A model generated the notes under the pieces. It saw nothing but the letters and a program-made list of their open reading frames with translations. It was not told the origin of the DNA and searched no databases. From an uncultured Collinsella sp. (GTDB lineage: Bacteria; Actinomycetota; Coriobacteriia; Coriobacteriales; Coriobacteriaceae), in NCBI GenBank assembly GCA_902482185.1, contig CABSZR010000009.1, positions 1 through 15,705 on the forward strand: a stretch of DNA of 15,705 bases, in the 5' to 3' direction. This document shows, one piece after another, positions 1 through 6,226 of this stretch. The position numbers were made by a program, and so were the translations under genes. Within the stretch, counting starts at the first letter, position 1. Every line of letters begins with the position of its first letter.

Positions 1-76
1 CGACTACAAGACGGGCGTTATCATCAGCTCCGTCGCAGCCGGCATGAACAACAACTACATTTTCGTGCGCTACTAA
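1..76 (+). CDS. 3' end of an unrecognised gene (partial)
   Basis: An open frame enters from the left edge and ends at TAA 74-76. It encodes 24 residues, from DYKTGVII through NNNYIFVRY. The stop is followed 24 bases later by a clear intrinsic terminator, which supports a real gene end. The fragment is too short to assign a family; the asparagine- and tyrosine-rich end gives no recognisable motif. No function is proposed. Confidence 0.6.
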   Translation, partial: DYKTGVIISSVAAGMNNNYIFVRY

Positions 77-100
77 GTCACTCTGTATAGCAAACGAATG

Positions 101-138
101 TGAACCTCGTGGCCTTTGGGCTGCGAGGTTCATTTATT
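101..138 (+). terminator. Intrinsic terminator after the partial gene
   Basis: A perfect 9-bp stem, TGAACCTCG (101-109) with CGAGGTTCA (124-132), closes a 14-base loop. It is followed by ATTTATTTG, which is T-rich. It lies 24 bases after the stop at 76, as expected for a Rho-independent terminator. Confidence 0.8.
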
Positions 139-194
139 TGTGACCGTGCTCCATACATGACCCCAATGAGCTAGTTTTCAATACTAGATGCACG

Positions 195-222
195 TTTCAA
201 AGGTAAGCAAGATGGCTATAAT
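195..222 (+). promoter_or_regulatory. Promoter of the degV family gene
   Basis: A perfect -10 hexamer TATAAT lies at 217-222, with a weak -35 (TTTCAA, 195-200) 16 bases upstream. Transcription would start near 229 and leave a leader of about 20 bases. Just upstream, CTAGT (171-175) and ACTAG (183-187) form a small inverted repeat that could be an operator, but this is speculative. Confidence 0.6.
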
Positions 223-251
223 AAATGAGAAACATCTAGAAAGGACCCTCT

Positions 252-1118
252 ATGAGCTGGGCACTTATCTCCGATTCGAGCTGCAATCTTCGCGATTGGC
301 AGCCAACCGCACCTCATACCACCTTTGCATTTGCACCCCTTAAGATCCGAGTAGGGGAGCGCGAGTTTATCGATGACCTCACACTCGACGTTCACGAGCT
401 CAATTGCGCTGTGCAGGAGGAGTCGAGCGCTTCTTCGAGCGCCTGTCCAAGCGTAGGGGAGTGGGCTGAGCTTTTTAAGCTTGCCGACAAGACGATCTGC
501 ATGCCCATCTCCGAGGGAGTCTCGGGAAGCTACAATGCCGCGGCCACCGCACGTGACATGGTGCTTGCCGAGGAGCCCAACCGTCAGATTCATTTGGTTA
601 ACTCGCGAGCCGCAGGTGGCAAAATGGATCTAATTTTCCTGCTGTTCGACTGCTATCTTGCAAGCAATCCAAATGTTTCGTTTGAGGATGCCTGCGCCTA
701 CTTCGATAGCTTGGAGCAGAACAGCAAGATCCTCTTTAGTTTATGCAATTACGAAAACCTTGCGAAGGCCGGACGTATCCCCAAGGCGGCCGGCGTCATT
801 GCCAACAAGCTCAATATCCGCATTTTGGGCACGGCGAGCGAAGCGGGCAAAATTGAACTCGTTGGGCACACGCGTGGCGAAAAGAAGATGCTCACCAAGA
901 TTGTCGACACCATGGAGGCCGAGGGCTTTACTGGCGGCGAGGTCATCATCGATCACGTTGAGAACGAAGCTGGAGCCCAGGCGCTTGCCGACCGCATTGT
1001 GGAGCACTGGCCAGGCTCCAAGACTATCATCATGCCCTGTAACGGGCTAGATTCCTATTACGCCGAGATGCACGGTCTCATCATCGGTTACGGCATGGGC
1101 GTGGCTTCGGGTCGATAA
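252..1118 (+). CDS. DegV family (FakB-like) fatty-acid-binding protein
   Basis: A 288-residue protein, the usual length for DegV/FakB proteins. In this family the protein binds one fatty acid in the cytosol; the best-known members (FakB) present it to the kinase FakA for phosphorylation. Visible family features: an N-terminal ISDSSCNL strand and loop (about 6-13), a SxCPSVGEW segment (about 63-71) in place of the common TSQPSPGEF, PISEGVSGSYNAA (about 85-97), VNSRAAGGK (about 116-124) and GRIPKAAGVIANKLNIRIL. The start is fixed by AAGGAC at 241-246, six bases before the ATG. The gene stands alone with its own promoter and terminator. No fakA partner is in the window, so the ligand and the kinase link are inferred. 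Confidence 0.88.
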   Translation: MSWALISDSSCNLRDWQPTAPHTTFAFAPLKIRVGEREFIDDLTLDVHELNCAVQEESSASSSACPSVGEWAELFKLADKTICMPISEGVSGSYNAAATARDMVLAEEPNRQIHLVNSRAAGGKMDLIFLLFDCYLASNPNVSFEDACAYFDSLEQNSKILFSLCNYENLAKAGRIPKAAGVIANKLNIRILGTASEAGKIELVGHTRGEKKMLTKIVDTMEAEGFTGGEVIIDHVENEAGAQALADRIVEHWPGSKTIIMPCNGLDSYYAEMHGLIIGYGMGVASGR

Positions 1119-1137
1119 TGTCCAACTAGTCAAACGC

Positions 1138-1184
1138 GCGGGCGGGATAAGGGGCCAGTGGCTCTTTATTCCGCCCGTCTTATA
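1138..1184 (+). terminator. Strong intrinsic terminator after degV family gene
   Basis: A long hairpin of about 17-19 bp (left arm 1138-1156, loop AGT 1157-1159, right arm 1160-1178) contains a few G-T wobbles. It is followed by CTTATA. It starts 19 bases after the degV stop and sits in the gap between two convergent genes. The tail is only moderately T-rich. Read on the minus strand it has no T tract, so it mainly serves the plus-strand gene. Confidence 0.75.
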
Positions 1185-1190
1185 CCTCAG

Positions 1191-1802
1191 TTAGTTATTA
1201 AACCCATTAAACTTGAGATAGCTCATCAGGTATGCCTTCGAAACGAAGGACGATACTGCACTGCGTACGAGCAGTGATTCGCGTGTAACCTGATGTGCGG
1301 TATCGGGCACGGAAGTCTGCTCGACGGAAAACGCCGCACGAATCGATGCCTCAAGTTGATCGACTACATAATCGAAAGCCGTCGGAGCGTCATAGCTCAA
1401 GCGCTGAATATTAAAGAGCGCCTGAACCGCAGCGATGGGCAGCACCTGCTTAAAGATACAAATGGCGATAAGACGCGCAATCTGCTCACGGCCATACTGT
1501 TTTTTAACCGGAGCGGGAACGAGGCCGACCTTCACGTAGTTATTGATCATTGAAGGCGTGATAACGGGCTGCTCTACGCAAATCGAAAGCGGCTCCATCC
1601 ACAGCGCAACATATTCAATAACCTGATCGCGATAGAGCGTTACATTGGGCAGCTGGTCATAGCGTGGCAGGCTCAACGCGTTGAGTTTACCCACCATATC
1701 GGACTGAATAAATGCATCCGGCAGCACCGTCGGTTGAATATCCTCGGGCTTAATGCTGACCGATGTATCGGACATCGGGATAACATGTTTAACGTGGTTC
1801 AT
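1191..1802 (-). CDS. DUF1836 domain protein, putative HTH regulator
   Basis: A 203-residue protein with the DUF1836 signature: LPRYDQLPNVTLYRDQVIEYV (about 45-65), then ITPSMINNYVKVGLVPAPV and KKQYGREQIARLIAICIFKQVL (about 81-121). The second block resembles a MerR-like winged helix with the usual NNYVKxGL(V/I)PxPxKKxYGR motif, so DNA binding is likely; the target is unknown. The frame is open to 1982. I chose the ATG at 1802 because GGAGGAC (1807-1813 region) lies just upstream, the domain begins after it, and the upstream extension has no family character. The gene converges on the degV family gene. A TACAAT hexamer at 1827-1832 is a possible -10 with no convincing -35. The C-terminal 60 residues are unassigned. 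Confidence 0.85.
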   Translation of the reverse strand: MNHVKHVIPMSDTSVSIKPEDIQPTVLPDAFIQSDMVGKLNALSLPRYDQLPNVTLYRDQVIEYVALWMEPLSICVEQPVITPSMINNYVKVGLVPAPVKKQYGREQIARLIAICIFKQVLPIAAVQALFNIQRLSYDAPTAFDYVVDQLEASIRAAFSVEQTSVPDTAHQVTRESLLVRSAVSSFVSKAYLMSYLKFNGFNN

Positions 1803-1871
1803 AAGGGTCCTCCGTTCGTTAACTATATTGTATTCTAGGTTATCTAGTTTTGCATACCACATAGCCGCTAA

Positions 1872-1922
1872 GTAAAAGTGGTTGGACAGCACATTGTTGC
1901 ACCGTCCAGCCACTTTGTTTAA
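1872..1922 (-). terminator. Hairpin terminator after trxB
   Basis: A 13-bp stem pairs 1875-1887 with 1904-1916; one pair is a wobble or mismatch depending on strand. The loop is 16 bases. On the minus strand it begins about 40 bases after the trxB stop and is followed by TTTTACTTA, a weak T tract. On the plus strand the stem is followed by GTTT. Confidence 0.6.
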
Positions 1923-1956
1923 AGATAACAACCTTACATAAGATATATTATCGTAC

Positions 1957-2895
1957 TTATCCGCGTAGGAAAGCGTATGCACTGGTTGCCGCTATGGCTC
2001 CGTCAGAAACGGCGGTCACAACCTGGCGTAAACGCTTGGAGCGGATATCGCCGGCGGCAAATAGGCCAGGCGTGCGGGTGGCCATAGAATCATCGGTAAG
2101 GATGCCGCCATCGGGCCCCAGATCGACCAGATGCTCAACAAGCTCGGTATGTGGCTGCGTCCCCGTAAAGACAAAAATGCCAAACGAGCCAGGTTCAAAG
2201 GTCTCAGTATGCGTTTTGCCACTCGCATTGTCCTTGAACGTGATTGTCGTGGGCATCGTTTCGCCAGAAAGCTCAACAATACTAGTTTGGTACCTAACTG
2301 AAATATTGTCCTTAGCAAGCACCTTATTCACAACGCCCTCGGGTGCACGGAACTGATCGCGACGCAGCACGATGGTCACGCTGCTGGCAATGTCGGACAG
2401 GAACAGCGTCTCCTCGCATGCCGAATTGCCACCTCCAATAACAAAGACCTGTTTGCCACGGAAGAACATGCCGTCACACGTCGCGCAGTACGAAACGCCA
2501 CGACCGCGATACGTGTCCTCGCCAACAAAACCCGCAGGACGCGGCGTGGCGCCCATGCACGCAATGACGCTCTTGGCCGCTGTGTCGCCCATGTCATGAT
2601 GGATGGTAAATTGAGCCGCATCGGCATCGTAATCGACGCCCGTCACCATACTCCATTCAACCTGAGCCCCCAGGCCTTCAGCATGCTGTTGGAACCGCTC
2701 ACCAAGTTCGGCACCGCTCAGTAGCGGAATGCCAGGATAATTCTCAATCTCATTGCTCGTGGCAATCTGTCCGCCCGACATGCCCTGCTCAAGGACAGTC
2801 GTCGTCAGGTTGGCGCGCGCCGCATAAATGGCGGCAGCATAACCCGCGGGACCGCCACCGATAATCGCAACATCGATCCTCTGGTCGGTAGTCAT
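1957..2895 (-). CDS. trxB: Thioredoxin-disulfide reductase
   Basis: A 312-residue flavoprotein that passes electrons from NADPH through FAD to thioredoxin in the cytosol. Domains in order: N-terminal FAD-binding GGGPAG (about 13-18), GGQIATSNEIENYPG (41-55), the redox pair CATC (137-140) followed by DGMFF, the NADPH fold GGGNSA (154-159) with RRDQFRA (178-184), and the closing FAD motif TPGLFAAGDI (275-284) with RQVVTA (290-295). All catalytic residues are present and the length is typical. The frame runs open to 2970. I chose ATG 2895 because GAGAGGAC lies eight bases or so upstream and the FAD motif follows at the usual distance. No thioredoxin gene is adjacent. The gene is divergent from the glycosyltransferase, so the 118-base gap between them must hold both promoters. 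Confidence 0.95.
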   Translation of the reverse strand: MTTDQRIDVAIIGGGPAGYAAAIYAARANLTTTVLEQGMSGGQIATSNEIENYPGIPLLSGAELGERFQQHAEGLGAQVEWSMVTGVDYDADAAQFTIHHDMGDTAAKSVIACMGATPRPAGFVGEDTYRGRGVSYCATCDGMFFRGKQVFVIGGGNSACEETLFLSDIASSVTIVLRRDQFRAPEGVVNKVLAKDNISVRYQTSIVELSGETMPTTITFKDNASGKTHTETFEPGSFGIFVFTGTQPHTELVEHLVDLGPDGGILTDDSMATRTPGLFAAGDIRSKRLRQVVTAVSDGAIAATSAYAFLRG

Positions 2896-2949
2896 AAAGA
2901 GTCCTCTCGTCGAAACGTTGTCGTTCTTTGCGCTCATACCCAAATTTAC

Positions 2950-2976
2950 GTGAACGTGACACTCATGCACTACAAT
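2950..2976 (+). promoter_or_regulatory. Possible promoter of the glycosyltransferase gene
   Basis: TACAAT at 2971-2976 fits a -10. The best upstream match, GTGAAC (2950-2955), is a poor -35 with a short 15-base spacer. The hexamer overlaps an upstream in-frame ATG (2975), which is one reason to prefer the later start at 3014. Confidence 0.35.
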
Positions 2977-3013
2977 GATAAATCCGTGTTACAACGTCGA
3001 AGGGGAGTTATCG

Positions 3014-4315
3014 ATGGATCAGACGCAGACGAGCGACGACGCTCCCCTGCCCATGCCGGCCACTCCCCAATCGGAGCAAACCACGCTCTTGGCTCAGCAA
3101 AAACCTCTCGTGACCATCGTGCACGCCTCGGTCGGCTCGGGTCACAAGGCCGCCGCAAATGCGATTGCGCAGGCATTCGACCTCATCCGCGGCACCAATG
3201 GCATCCCCGAGGACGTTGAGATTGAAGTGCTCGATATCCTTGATTTTGGACGTATTAAATTCGACGGCAATAAGACCGCGGCTTCTTTTACAGGAGCCAC
3301 GCGCCCCATTTACGATCTGACCTGGAGATATACGCTTACGGGACATCTTCTCTGGGGTGGCGGCACGGCATGGTCGCGAATTATGTTCCCCGCCTTCAAC
3401 GAATATATTCGTAGCCGCAGGCCCATAGCCGTGGTCGCAACGCACATCACAGCAGCCAATGTTGCCGTGGGTGCCCGCGTAATTACGGGTATCGATTATC
3501 CGGTCATCTGCGTACCGACCGACTACGAAGTCGAGGGCTGGTGGCCCCACAAGGACACCGATCTGTTCTGTGTTGCCAACGAATTTATGGCCGAAACGCT
3601 GCGTCCGCGCAAGGTACCCGAATCAAAGATTCGCATTACCGGCATTCCTATTCGCGCCGGATTCGACACGGATTACGATCGCGAGGAAGAGCTCGCAAAG
3701 TTCAACCTCCCCACCGACAAGACCGTCGTGTTGGTAATGGCCGGTGCCAGTTTGCCTCAGCCTTACGTCCGCTTTCGCGCGGCGATGGACCACACACTCC
3801 CCTTCCTGCGCGGCTTCGAAGACATGCACTTTGTCTTTTTGCCCGGCAAAGACGTGGAGTATGCCACCCGGCTGAAGACGCTCTTCGATGCCATGAAGCT
3901 CGAGAACGTCACGGTTCTGGACTACGTGGACGACATGGCAGCCCTCATGCACGGCTGCGACCTGGCAATCCTCAAATCGGGCGGGCTCACCGTCACTGAG
4001 TGCCTGTGCGCGCATCTGCCGATGATCCTACTGGGCAAATCATACGGTCAGGAAAAGGCCAACACCACGATGCTCACCGGCATGGGCGCCAGCATGCATG
4101 TCACCACCGCACGAGAACTCATCGTAACCCTACGTCACTTGCACGACCATCCCGAATCACTCAAAGCCCTACTCATCAACGGCGAAGTACTACGCCGCCC
4201 TCACGCTGCCAAAGACATCGCCATCGCAACCATGGAGCTCGTAGGCAAGCCCCAAAAGCGCAAACGAGCCTTCTGCCGCTTCTACTGGGGCGATAAACCC
4301 GCGCATATTCGCTAG
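3014..4315 (+). CDS. MGDG-synthase-like diacylglycerol glycosyltransferase (GT28-type)
   Basis: A 433-residue GT-B enzyme resembling processive diacylglycerol glucosyltransferases (UgtP/YpfP) and MGDG synthases, which move a sugar from a UDP-sugar to diacylglycerol at the inner membrane face. The N-terminal MGDG_synth part carries HASVGSGHKAAANAI (37-51) and a PTDYEVEGWWPHKDTDLFCV block (168-187). The C-terminal donor-binding part carries KSGGLTVTECL (321-331) and GKSYGQEKANT (341-351). The loop that opens the C-terminal domain, VMAGASLPQPY, lacks the glycine-rich form usual in the family. The C-terminus is basic (KPQKRKR), as in peripheral membrane enzymes. Start 3014 follows AGGGGAG by seven bases; an upstream ATG at 2975 has no ribosome-binding site and overlaps a candidate -10. 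Sugar and acceptor cannot be read from the sequence. Confidence 0.82.
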   Translation: MDQTQTSDDAPLPMPATPQSEQTTLLAQQKPLVTIVHASVGSGHKAAANAIAQAFDLIRGTNGIPEDVEIEVLDILDFGRIKFDGNKTAASFTGATRPIYDLTWRYTLTGHLLWGGGTAWSRIMFPAFNEYIRSRRPIAVVATHITAANVAVGARVITGIDYPVICVPTDYEVEGWWPHKDTDLFCVANEFMAETLRPRKVPESKIRITGIPIRAGFDTDYDREEELAKFNLPTDKTVVLVMAGASLPQPYVRFRAAMDHTLPFLRGFEDMHFVFLPGKDVEYATRLKTLFDAMKLENVTVLDYVDDMAALMHGCDLAILKSGGLTVTECLCAHLPMILLGKSYGQEKANTTMLTGMGASMHVTTARELIVTLRHLHDHPESLKALLINGEVLRRPHAAKDIAIATMELVGKPQKRKRAFCRFYWGDKPAHIR

Positions 4316-4332
4316 GGTCTTAATGTCCGCTT

Positions 4333-4426
4333 GCCTGCGGGAGGCCCTATATATCATCCCGTGCTCAAACATTCTCGCTTCGCTGCGAAACTGCGCGCGG
4401 GATGATATATAGGGCCTCCCGCAGGC
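4333..4426 (+). repeat. Foldback element copy 1: 29-bp perfect stem with conserved loop
   Basis: The arms 4333-4361 and 4398-4426 are exact reverse complements over 29 bases. The 36-base loop (4362-4397) begins TGCTCAAACATTCTCGC and ends GCGAAACTGCGCG, and it holds a small nested hairpin TTCGC-T-GCGAA. The same loop occurs inverted in the element at 4589-4691. It starts 17 bases after the glycosyltransferase stop. There is no T tract, so it is not a standard terminator, although it could still slow transcription or protect mRNA ends. Confidence 0.9.
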
Positions 4427-4506
4427 TAGCTGCGTTAACGTACTAGCAGCTATACCAGATTCCCCACCAGTAAAATCTGCAAAGGGGAACCAGAAAATAT
4501 AAATAC

Positions 4507-4555
4507 AGTAAGCCGACGCTACAAAGGGACGGTCCCTTTGTAGCGTCGGCTTACT
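4507..4555. repeat. 49-bp near-perfect palindrome with GGGACGGTCCC centre
   Basis: The arms 4507-4530 and 4532-4555 are exact reverse complements over 24 bases around a single G at 4531. The centre reads AAAGGGACGGTCCCTTT. Such a compact symmetric unit resembles REP-like or IS200/RAYT-associated palindromes. I recall similar GGGACGGTCCC centres in intergenic regions of other Gram-positive genomes, but could not verify this. No transposase is present in the window. Confidence 0.85.
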
Positions 4556-4588
4556 AGAAAAGTAAATATTGTTTCAAGCGAGTAGCCG

Positions 4589-4691
4589 CCCGCCCGTCTC
4601 TCACACATATCGTTCCACGCGCAGTTTCGCAGCGAGCGAAGCGAAGCGAGAATGTTTGAGCATGGAATGATATGTGTGAGAGACGGGCGGG
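4589..4691 (-). repeat. Foldback element copy 2: 29-bp stem, same loop inverted
   Basis: The arms 4589-4617 and 4663-4691 pair over 29 bases with a single G-T wobble (4612 with 4668). The 45-base loop (4618-4662) is the reverse complement of the copy-1 loop, apart from nine extra bases that extend a TCGCT-type short repeat. The stems of the two copies are unrelated in their outer 16 bases and about 75 percent alike in the inner 13. The element ends 16 bases from the dut stop. Confidence 0.9.
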
Positions 4692-4707
4692 AGGGATACG
4701 AGCGCCC

Positions 4708-5151
4708 CTAAGCGACGCCGCTGGAGCCGAAGCCTCCGTTGCCTCGGTCGGTTTTGTCTAGTTCTTCTACTTCTACGAGGTTGACCGTGGGGACTTCTTG
4801 GATGACAAGTTGGGCTATGCGGTCGCCTTTGTTGATTTGGATGTTGTTGGAGGGGTCCAGGTTGATGAGGATAACCTTGAGTTCTCCTCGGTAGTGGGCG
4901 TCAATGAGGCCCGGCGTGTTGACTATAGACAGGCCCTGCTTGATGGCCAAGCCGCTGCGGGGCTGCACGAAGCCGGCGTAGCCATCGGGCAGGGCGATGG
5001 CCAGCCCAGTAGAGACCAGACGACGTTCGAAGGGCTTCAAGACGCAGTCCTCGTTGGAGCGCAAATCCAAGCCGGCATCGGTGGGATGGGCGTATTTGGG
5101 AAGCTCGACGGTGGGGTCGAGACGCTTTATGTTGACGGTAATGTTGGACAT
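4708..5151 (-). CDS. dut: dUTP diphosphatase (dUTPase)
   Basis: A 147-residue trimeric-type dUTPase that hydrolyses dUTP to dUMP and pyrophosphate, keeping uracil out of DNA and feeding thymidylate synthesis. All five family motifs are visible: DAGLDL (25-30), QPRSGLA (63-69), [11 protein letters not shown] (81-91) with the uracil-stacking tyrosine, GDRIAQLV (109-116), and the flexible C-terminal [10 protein letters not shown] (136-145). Motif 3 has LIDAH where TIDSD or similar is more usual. ATG 5151 is preceded by AAGGTGA and lies four bases after the nrdR stop, so the two are almost certainly co-transcribed and coupled. The wider LysM-nrdR-dut order places it downstream of the LexA-box region, suggesting damage-linked expression; this is inferred. 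Confidence 0.95.
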   Translation of the reverse strand: MSNITVNIKRLDPTVELPKYAHPTDAGLDLRSNEDCVLKPFERRLVSTGLAIALPDGYAGFVQPRSGLAIKQGLSIVNTPGLIDAHYRGELKVILINLDPSNNIQINKGDRIAQLVIQEVPTVNLVEVEELDKTDRGNGGFGSSGVA

Positions 5152-5155
5152 GGAA

Positions 5156-5599
5156 TCACCTTAGCTTGTCGAGCTCTTGCAGAAACTCATCGACGTCTTT
5201 GAAATCGCGGTAGACCGAGGCAAAGCGGATGTACGCCACCTTGTCGATCTTGGCCAAGCGCTTGAGTACCATGTCACCCAACTCATGGGACGTAACGGCC
5301 GTCAGCGTGCGAGAGCGCAGCTCGACCTCGATGTCATCGATAATCTCATTGAGCTTCTTAGTGTCGATATCGCGCTTGATGGTGGCGCGCATCAAGCCGA
5401 CGAGCAGCTTATTGCGATCGAACCGCTGCTTGGTTCCGTCTGACTTAATAACCTCGATTGGATCTTCACATCGCTCGAACGTTGTAAAGCGGTAGTTACA
5501 CGAGCAACATTCGCGACGGCGCTTAATGGTGTTATTTGACTCCTGCATACGGGAATCAACGACGCGGGTATGTGCCTTGCCGCATTTGGGACAGCGCAT
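5156..5599 (-). CDS. nrdR: Transcriptional repressor NrdR
   Basis: A 147-residue regulator of ribonucleotide reductase genes, of typical family length. The N-terminal zinc ribbon is formed by CPKC (3-6) and [10 protein letters not shown] (31-40), with C31 and C34 the likely second pair. An ATP-cone follows (about 49-139), beginning [19 protein letters not shown], which senses ATP and dATP. DNA binding is through the zinc ribbon; targets are nrd promoters, none of which are in the window. ATG 5599 has a strong AGGAGG just upstream. An 11-bp inverted repeat covers this start codon (separate entry). It lies between the LysM gene and dut on one strand, matching the actinobacterial lexA-LysM-nrdR neighbourhood. 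Confidence 0.96.
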   Translation of the reverse strand: MRCPKCGKAHTRVVDSRMQESNNTIKRRRECCSCNYRFTTFERCEDPIEVIKSDGTKQRFDRNKLLVGLMRATIKRDIDTKKLNEIIDDIEVELRSRTLTAVTSHELGDMVLKRLAKIDKVAYIRFASVYRDFKDVDEFLQELDKLR

Positions 5600-5636
5600 G
5601 GTACCTCCTCTAAAACGATTACAAGGGTACCATGCG
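5595..5636 (-). promoter_or_regulatory. Inverted repeat sequestering the nrdR start codon
   Basis: Positions 5595-5605 and 5626-5636 are exact reverse complements over 11 bases, separated by 20 bases. In the minus-strand mRNA the upstream arm CGCATGGTACC pairs with GGTACCATGCG, which contains the nrdR ATG (5599-5597) and the last two G of its ribosome-binding site. The rest of that site would sit in the loop. It lies 14 bases after the LysM stop. A role in translational control, or alternatively as a protein-binding site on DNA, is inferred. Confidence 0.55.
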
Positions 5637-5650
5637 ACGGTACTTAAATC

Positions 5651-6103
5651 TTAGGAACGTGCGGGAACTTTAAGATGCACACCGGCATCGAGCGAGCCAT
5701 GCTCCAGGTGATTGACGTTGCGGATCATATCAGAGGTCTCCTGCGTGGAAAGACCCTCAATCGGATGCTCCTGGGCTAGCGACCACAAGGAATCGCCAGA
5801 CTGAACACGGACGGTCTCGTAGGTAACGTTGGATACCGACTCGGCATACGCGGCGTGACGAGCGCTGAAGATCGAGGTGGCAAGTACAAAGAAGAGCGTG
5901 AGCGCAACGGCCAGGGCGACAATCGTCGAAGCCTTTAGGGCAACGGGGGCCGAAGTCGTGGCGACGCACTGGCTGCGGACGGGCTTGCCAGGCAGTGTTT
6001 GGAAACCAGATCGGCCGCCTTTAACAACCGTGAAAGCCGGCGCCGCAGGCGTCTCGAGCTTAAGGGCGAGGTTTCCCTGGACCATATCCGTTGCGTTCAT
6101 CAT
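5651..6103 (-). CDS. LysM membrane protein, likely SOS cell-division suppressor (YneA/ChiZ-like)
   Basis: A 150-residue protein with a poorly conserved N-terminal cytoplasmic part (1-57), one transmembrane helix (about 59-79, rich in A, V, L and F) and an external LysM domain (about 96-147, beginning YETVRVQSGDSLWSLAQEH and ending GVHLKVPA). LysM binds peptidoglycan glycans. Small TM-LysM proteins divergent from lexA are known SOS division inhibitors: YneA in Bacillus, DivS in Corynebacterium and ChiZ in Mycobacterium. This one has the same position, topology and LexA boxes, so the role is a strong inference, though sequence homology outside LysM is not evident. The first ATG (6103) is three bases after AGGAG; the second ATG (6100) has better spacing and may be the true start. 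It probably heads an operon with nrdR and dut. Confidence 0.82.
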   Translation of the reverse strand: MMNATDMVQGNLALKLETPAAPAFTVVKGGRSGFQTLPGKPVRSQCVATTSAPVALKASTIVALAVALTLFFVLATSIFSARHAAYAESVSNVTYETVRVQSGDSLWSLAQEHPIEGLSTQETSDMIRNVNHLEHGSLDAGVHLKVPARS

Positions 6104-6170
6104 GTTCTCCTCTCGCGTGTTTTGCTGAGAACAGTTTTATCAAGCCGCGCGGACAAAAATGTCTAGCGCG

Positions 6171-6184
6171 AGAACGAATGTTCG
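6171..6184. promoter_or_regulatory. LexA (SOS) box 1
   Basis: AGAACGAATGTTCG contains the GAAC-N4-GTTC palindrome of Gram-positive LexA operators. It falls at the predicted transcription start of the LysM gene. Confidence 0.8.
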
Positions 6185-6190
6185 GTTATT

Positions 6191-6218
6191 ATTATCTTCG
6201 AACAGTTGTTCCTGTCAA
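6191..6218 (-). promoter_or_regulatory. Promoter of the LysM-nrdR-dut operon
   Basis: On the minus strand a perfect -35 TTGACA (6218-6213) is followed after 16 bases by GATAAT (6196-6191), a five-of-six -10. SOS box 2 fills the spacer and box 1 covers the expected start site, so LexA binding would block it directly. Confidence 0.65.
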
Positions 6219-6226
6219 GCAATAAT
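6197..6226 (+). promoter_or_regulatory. Promoter of the lexA operon
   Basis: AATAAT at 6221-6226 fits a -10 (five of six). A weak -35, TTCGAA (6197-6202), is 18 bases upstream and overlaps SOS box 2, while box 3 begins directly after the -10. It overlaps the divergent LysM promoter. The weak -35 makes this less sure than its partner. Confidence 0.5.
6199..6212. promoter_or_regulatory. LexA (SOS) box 2
   Basis: CGAACAGTTGTTCC matches CGAAC-N4-GTTC closely. It lies in the overlap of the two divergent promoters, exactly 28 bases from box 1 and from box 3. Confidence 0.85.

Larger units (their letters stand above)
4316..4707. other. 392-bp convergent intergenic region filled with palindromes
   Basis: No credible gene lies here. 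The gap separates the ends of two convergent genes. It contains, in order, a 94-bp palindrome, a 49-bp palindrome and a 103-bp palindrome, listed separately. The outer two share the same loop in opposite orientation, giving the region a mirror-like layout around the central one. The remaining bases (4427-4506 and 4556-4588) are A+T-richer and show nothing recognisable. Confidence 0.85.

Noticed and set aside
2905..2922. LexA-like site GAAACGTTGTCGTTC near trxB
   Set aside because: It has neither GAAC nor the correct four-base spacing, so it is not a credible SOS box.
3008..3550. 180-codon open frame on the minus strand
   Set aside because: Antisense to the glycosyltransferase N-terminal half, with no ribosome-binding site or recognisable motif.
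4333..4691. CRISPR-like array or standard terminators
   Set aside because: There are only two loop-sharing units, in opposite orientation, with no regular spacers, no cas genes and no T tracts after the stems.
6128..6141. Possible fourth LexA box, AGAACAGTTTTATC
   Set aside because: Only the left half-site GAAC is present, the right half does not match, and it is out of step with the 28-bp spacing.
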